Assembly (NCBI GenBank): GCA_032622095.1
Contig: CP136062.1
Span: 225,258,578-225,322,577, forward strand
Source: Siphonodentalium dalli
Lineage: Eukaryota; Mollusca; Scaphopoda; Gadilida; Siphonodentaliidae
Direction: 5' to 3'
Length of the DNA stretch: 64,000 nucleotides
In this document: positions 59,400-64,000 of the stretch, in pieces
Position numbering within the stretch: position 1 is the stretch's first letter
How the letters are laid out: the number at the start of each line of letters is the position of its first letter
Made by a program: the position numbers and the translations under genes
Notes under the pieces: generated by a model
What the model saw: only the letters and a program-made list of their open reading frames with translations
Database searches by the model: none
Told to the model about the DNA's origin: nothing

Positions 59400-62300
59400 T
59401 TATTTATATACAGAGTCAGTGGTATTAAAGGCCCATTTAATGTTTGAGTCCCTAATTATTTATATACAGAGTCAGTGTTATTAAAGGCTCACTTAATGTT
59501 TGAGTCACTGATTATTTATATATATAGTCAGTGTTATTAAAGGCTCACTTAATGTTTGAGTCACTGATTATTTCTATACAGAGTCAGTGTTATTAAAGGC
59601 CCACTTAATGTTTGAGTCACTGATTATTTATATACATAGTCAGTATTCTTAAAGGCCCACTTAATGTTTGAGTCACTGATTATTTCTATACAGAGTCAGT
59701 GTTATTAAAGGCTCACTTAATGTTTGAGTCCCTAATTATTTATATACAGAGTCAGTGTTATTAAAGGCTCACTTAATGTTTGAGTCACTGATTATTTATA
59801 TACATAGTCAGTATTCTTAAAGGCCCACTTAATGTTTGAGTCCCTAATTATTTATATACAGAGTCAGTGTTATTAAAGGCTCACTTAATGTTCGAGTCAC
59901 TGATTATTTATATACATAGTCAGTGTTATTAAAGGCTCACTTAATGTTTGAGTCACTGATTATTTCTATACAGAGTCAGTGTTATTAAAGGCCCACTTAA
60001 TGTTTGAGTCACTGATTATTTATATACAGAGTCAGTGTTATTAAAAGCTCACTTAATATTTGAGTCCCAGATTAATTATACACAGAGTCAGTGTTATTAA
60101 AGGCCACTTAATGTTTGAGTCCCTGATTATTTATATACATAGTCAGTGTTATTAAAGGCTCACTTAATGTTTGAGTCACTGATTACTTATATACAGAGTC
60201 AGTGTTATTAAAAGTCCACTTAATGTTTGAGTCCCCGATTATTTCTATACAGAGTCAGTGTTATTAAAGGCCCACTTAATGTTTGAGTCCCCGATTACTT
60301 ATATACAGAGTCAGTGTTATTAAAGGTCCACTTAATGTTTGAGTCCCCGATTATTTATATACAGAGTCAGTGTTATTAAAGGTTCACTTAATGTTTCAGT
60401 CCCCGGTTATTTCTATACAGAGTCAGTGTTATTAAAGGCCCACTTAATGTTTGAGTCCCCGATTATTTATATACAGAGTCAGTGTTATTAAAGGCCCACT
60501 TAATGTTTGAGTCCCTGATTATTTATATACAGAGTCAGTGTTATTAAAGGCTCACTTAATGTTTGAGTCCCCGATTATTACTATACAGAGTCAGTGTTTT
60601 TAAAGGCTCACTTAATGTTTGAGTCCCTGATTATTTATATACAGAGTCAGTATTATTAAAGGCCCACTTAATGTTTGAGTCCCCGATTATTTATATACAG
60701 AGTCAGTGTTATTAAAGGTCCACTTAATGTTTGAGTCCCCGATTATTTATATACAGAGTCAGTATTATTAAAGGCTCTCTTAATGTTTGAGTCCCCGATT
60801 ATTTATATACAGAGTCAGTGTTATTAAAGGCTCACTTAATGTTTGAATCCCCGATTATTACTATTCATATACAGAGTCAGTGTTATTAAAGGCTCACTTA
60901 ATGTTTGAGTCACTGATTATTTATATACAGAGTCAGTGTTATTAAAGGCTCAATTAATGTTTGAGTCCCTGATTATTTATATACAGAGTCAGTGTTATTA
61001 AAGGCTCACTTATTGTTTGATTCCCTGATTATTTATATACAGAGTCAGTGTTATTAAAGGCCCACTTAATGTTTGAGTCCCCGATTATTTATATACATAG
61101 TCAGTGTTATTAAAGGCTCACTTAATATTTGAGTCCCAGATTATTTATATACAGAGTCAGTGTTATTAAAGGCTCACTTAATATTTGAGTCCCAGATTAT
61201 TTATATACATAGTCAGTGTTATTAAAGGTCCACTTAATGTTTGAGTCCCAGATTATTTATATACATAGTCAGTGGTATTAAAGGCCCACTTAATGTTTGA
61301 GTCCCCATTATTTATATACAGAGTCAGTGTTATTAAAGGCTCACTTAATATTTGAGTCCCCGATTATTTATATACAGAGTCAGTGTTATTAAAGGCCCAC
61401 TTAATGTTTGAGTCCCCGATTATTTATATACAGAGTCAGTGTTATTAAAGGTCCACTTAATGTTTGAGTCCCAGATTATTTATATACAGAGTCAGTGTTA
61501 TTAAAGGTCCACTTAATGTTTGAGTCCCCATTATTTATATACAGAGTCAGTGTTATTAAAGGCTCACTTAATATTTGAGTCCCCGATTATTTATATACAG
61601 AGTCAGTGTTATTAAAGGCCCACTTAATGTTTGAGTCCCCGATTATTTATATACAGAGTCAGTGTTATTAAAGGTCCACTTAATGTTTGAGTCCCAGATT
61701 ATTTATATACAGAGTCAGTGTTATTAAAGGTCCACTTAATGTTTGAGTCCCCGATTATTTATATACAGAGTCAGTGTTATTAAAGGCCCACTTAATGTTT
61801 GAGTCCCCGATTATTTATATACAGAGTCAGTGTTATTAAAGGCTCACTTAATGTTTGAGTCCCCGATTATTTATATACAGAGTCAGTGTTATTAAAGGTC
61901 CACTTAATGTTTGAGTCCCAGATTATTTATATACAGAGTCAGTGTTATTAAAGGTCCACTTAATGTTTGAGTCCCAGATTATTTATATACAGAGTCAGTG
62001 TTATTAAAGGTCCACTTAATGTTCGAGTCCCCTGATTATTTATATACATAGTCAGTGTTATTAAAGGCCCACTTAATGTTTGAGTCCCTGATTATTTATA
62101 TACAGAGTCAGTGTTATTAAAGGTCCACTTAATGTTTGAGTCCCAGATTATTTATATACAGTGTCAGTGCTATTAAAGTCCCACTTAATGTTTGAGTCCC
62201 CGATTATTTATATACAGAGTCAGTGTCATTAAAGGTCCACTTAATGTTTGAGTCCCAGATTATTTATATACAGAGCCAGTGTTATTAAAGGTCCACTTAA

Positions 62301-64000
62301 TGTTTGAGTCCCAGATTATTTATATACAGAGTCAGTGTTATTAAAGGTCCACTTAATGTTTGAGTCCCCTGATTATTTATATACATAGTCAGTGTTATTA
62401 AAGGCCCACTTAATGTTTGAGTCCCTGATTATTTATATACAGAGTCAGTGTTATTAAAGGTCCACTTAATGTTTGAGTCCCAGATTATTTATATACAGTG
62501 TCAGTGCTATTAAAGTCCCACTTAATGTTTGAGTCCCCGATTATTTATATACAGAGTCAGTGTCATTAAAGGTCCACTTAATGTTTGAGTCCCAGATTAT
62601 TTATATACAGAGTCAGTGTTATTAAAGGCCCACTTAATGTTTGATCCCCTGATTATTTATATACAGAGTCAGTGTCAGAAGGTCCACTTAATGTTTGAGT
62701 CCCAGATTATTTATATACAGAGTCAGTGTCATTAAAGGTCCACTTAATGTTTGATCCCCTGATTATTTATATACAGAGTCAGTGTTATTAAAGGCCCACT
62801 TAATGTTTGATCCCCTGATTATTTATATACAGAGTCAGTGTCATTAAAGGTCCACTTAATGTTTGAGTCCCCGATTATTTATATACAGAGTCATGTGTCA
62901 TTAATGGTCCACTTAATGTTTGAGTCCCAGATTATTTATATACAGAGTCAGTGTTATTAAAGGCCCACTTAATGTTTGATCCCCTGATTATTTATATACA
63001 GAGTCAGTGTTATTAAAGGCTCACTTAATGTTTGAGTCCCTGATTATTTATATACAGAGTCAGTGTTATTAAAGGCCCATTTAATGTTTGAGTCCTCGAT
63101 TATTTATATACAGAGTCAGTGTTATTAAAGGCCCACATAATAATTGAGTCCCTAATTATTTATATACAGAGTCAGTGTTATTAAAGTCCCACTTAATGTT
63201 TGAGTCCCCGAATATTTATATACAGAGTCAGTGTTATTAAAGGCACGTGAGGCCTTAGTTGTCGAAAATATTCATATTTGTTCCAATCACTGTAAACAAA
63301 AAAACATTTAAACGCATACAGTTTCGTTCATATTTACCATGACCATCGCGTAAACAGCATGTTATCATAAAGATTTACTATATTTTACCTAAGCAAGAGC
63401 CTGAATGTGTTACAGAAGACAGCACAATGCTGCTGGCTAATCACACACAAATGACATAAACGCTCTTTATTCGTTCCATATCAGGAATTCACCAACAAAG
63501 AACGCTCTTTATGTTTACCATCATAATATAAACAAACACATGAAAAGTAACTTTTTATGCCTTTGTTTACATAACAAATGGTCAAATATATGACAATAAC
63601 ATACTGTTTATGTGATATTTCTTATTTGTATACGGACAAAGTCTGTCTACATTTTGTTATTCTTTCTGTTTGTGGTCGTTTTTGACGGGTGGAAATATTT
63701 TCACTTAATGTTTGAGTCCCCGATTATTTATATACAGAGTCAGTGTTATTAAAGGCTCACTTAATGTTTGAGTCCCTGATTATTTATATACAGAGTCAGT
63801 GTTATAAAAGGCCCACTTAATGTTTGAGTCCCTGATTATTTATATACAGTGTCAGTGCTATTAAAGTCCCACTTAATGTTTGAGTCCCCGATTATTTATA
63901 TACAGAGTCAGTGTCATTAAAGGTCCACTTAATGTTTGAGTCCCAGATTATTTATATACAGAGTCAGTGTTATTAAAGGTCCACTTAATGTTTGAGTCCC
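59400..64000. repeat. Super-repeat block, copy 3 (runs off the window)
   Basis: Markers at 59810 (AGTATTCTTA), 60861 (CTATTCATAT) and the passenger at 63245 lie 16876, 16876 and 17044 bp from those of copy 2. The extra 168 bp is exactly three monomers. Confidence 0.8.
63245..63701. repeat. Satellite passenger, copy 9
   Basis: Short form. Private changes are CATATTTACCATG and TTTGTTATTC where the other copies have CATATATACCATG and TTTGTTGTTC. Confidence 0.9.

Larger units (their letters stand above)
28665..64000. repeat. 56-bp satellite array, right block, with higher-order structure
   Basis: The monomer is 56 bp: CACTTAATGTTTGAGTCCCT, then GATTATTTATATACAGAGTC, then AGTGTTATTAAAGGCC. Variants are defined mainly by the bases after GAGTC (CCCTGA, CCCCGA, CCCAGA, ACTGA, CCTAA, or TGATCCCCTGA with the GAG lost), by CAGAGTC/CATAGTC/CAGTGTC, and by GGCCC/GGTCC/GGCTC. 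Variants recur in fixed orders over kilobases. After subtracting nine passenger copies about 31 kb remain, or roughly 550 monomers. The array runs off the window. There is no ORF: stops occur in every frame. Confidence 0.97.

Noticed and set aside
28665-64000. CRISPR array
   Set aside because: Repeats follow each other without unique spacers and the sequence is eukaryotic; this is a satellite.
28665-64000. Hammerhead-ribozyme satellite
   Set aside because: Some satellites encode hammerheads, but the CTGATGA and GAAA core elements are not in the monomer (CTGATTATT only).
28665-64000. CENP-B box in the monomer
   Set aside because: No TTCGTTGGAARCGGGA-like 17-mer is present.

Overview
The window is eukaryotic repeat-rich DNA with no identifiable single-copy host gene. 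AT-rich sequence, intact non-LTR retrotransposon ORFs with animal-type domains, nested TIR elements, poly-purine and poly-C tracts and a very long tandem satellite point to a metazoan, most likely a marine invertebrate. A spiralian such as a mollusc is a guess from the style of the LINE tails and GTCCG-type repeats. I see no rRNA, tRNA, CRISPR or prokaryotic operon.

Region 1 (1-13.4 kb) is a tandem duplication of a unit of about 6 kb built from nested mobile elements. Unit 1 is 54-5826 and unit 2 is about 6548-13238. Each holds a foldback DNA transposon of about 1.15 kb with a hAT-like 8-bp target duplication, the 3' end of a decayed LINE, a second inverted repeat, dispersed repeats and a GC-rich palindromic module. 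Between the units lies a 27-bp-TIR structure. It contains a 448-bp TTAA-flanked piggyBac-like MITE, which itself carries two 69-bp palindromes that are exact reverse complements of each other. Unit 2 gained a 367-bp TTAA-flanked insertion, a (GA)n-linked insert and an expanded 27-bp minisatellite after the duplication.

Region 2 (13.4-16.6 kb) is mostly unrecognised sequence. It has a frame-broken C2H2 zinc-finger relic on the minus strand, a short relic of a LINE tail, an inverted-repeat pair and copies of the dispersed repeats from region 1.

Region 3 (16.6-64 kb) is one satellite array with a monomer of about 56 bp. Early in the array sits a retrotransposon of the CR1/L2 type (17150-28664) with an 11-bp target duplication. 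Removing the element and one duplication restores the satellite phase exactly. It has intact ORF1 (coiled coil plus RRM-like) and intact ORF2 (2A-like motif, APE endonuclease, reverse transcriptase, C-terminal Cys/His motif). The ORFs are separated by about 5.95 kb of non-coding sequence that includes three diverged ~1.2-kb repeats. The rest of the array shows nested higher-order repeats: monomers of 56 bp, a 1573-bp unit made of about 20 monomers plus a 457-bp non-satellite passenger (nine passenger copies), a 1468-bp unit, and multi-kilobase blocks repeated at offsets of about 9.05 and 16.88 kb.

The strongest candidates for something unusual are the twin mirror palindromes inside the MITE, the passenger sequence amplified as part of the satellite, and the LINE with a very long inter-ORF region.
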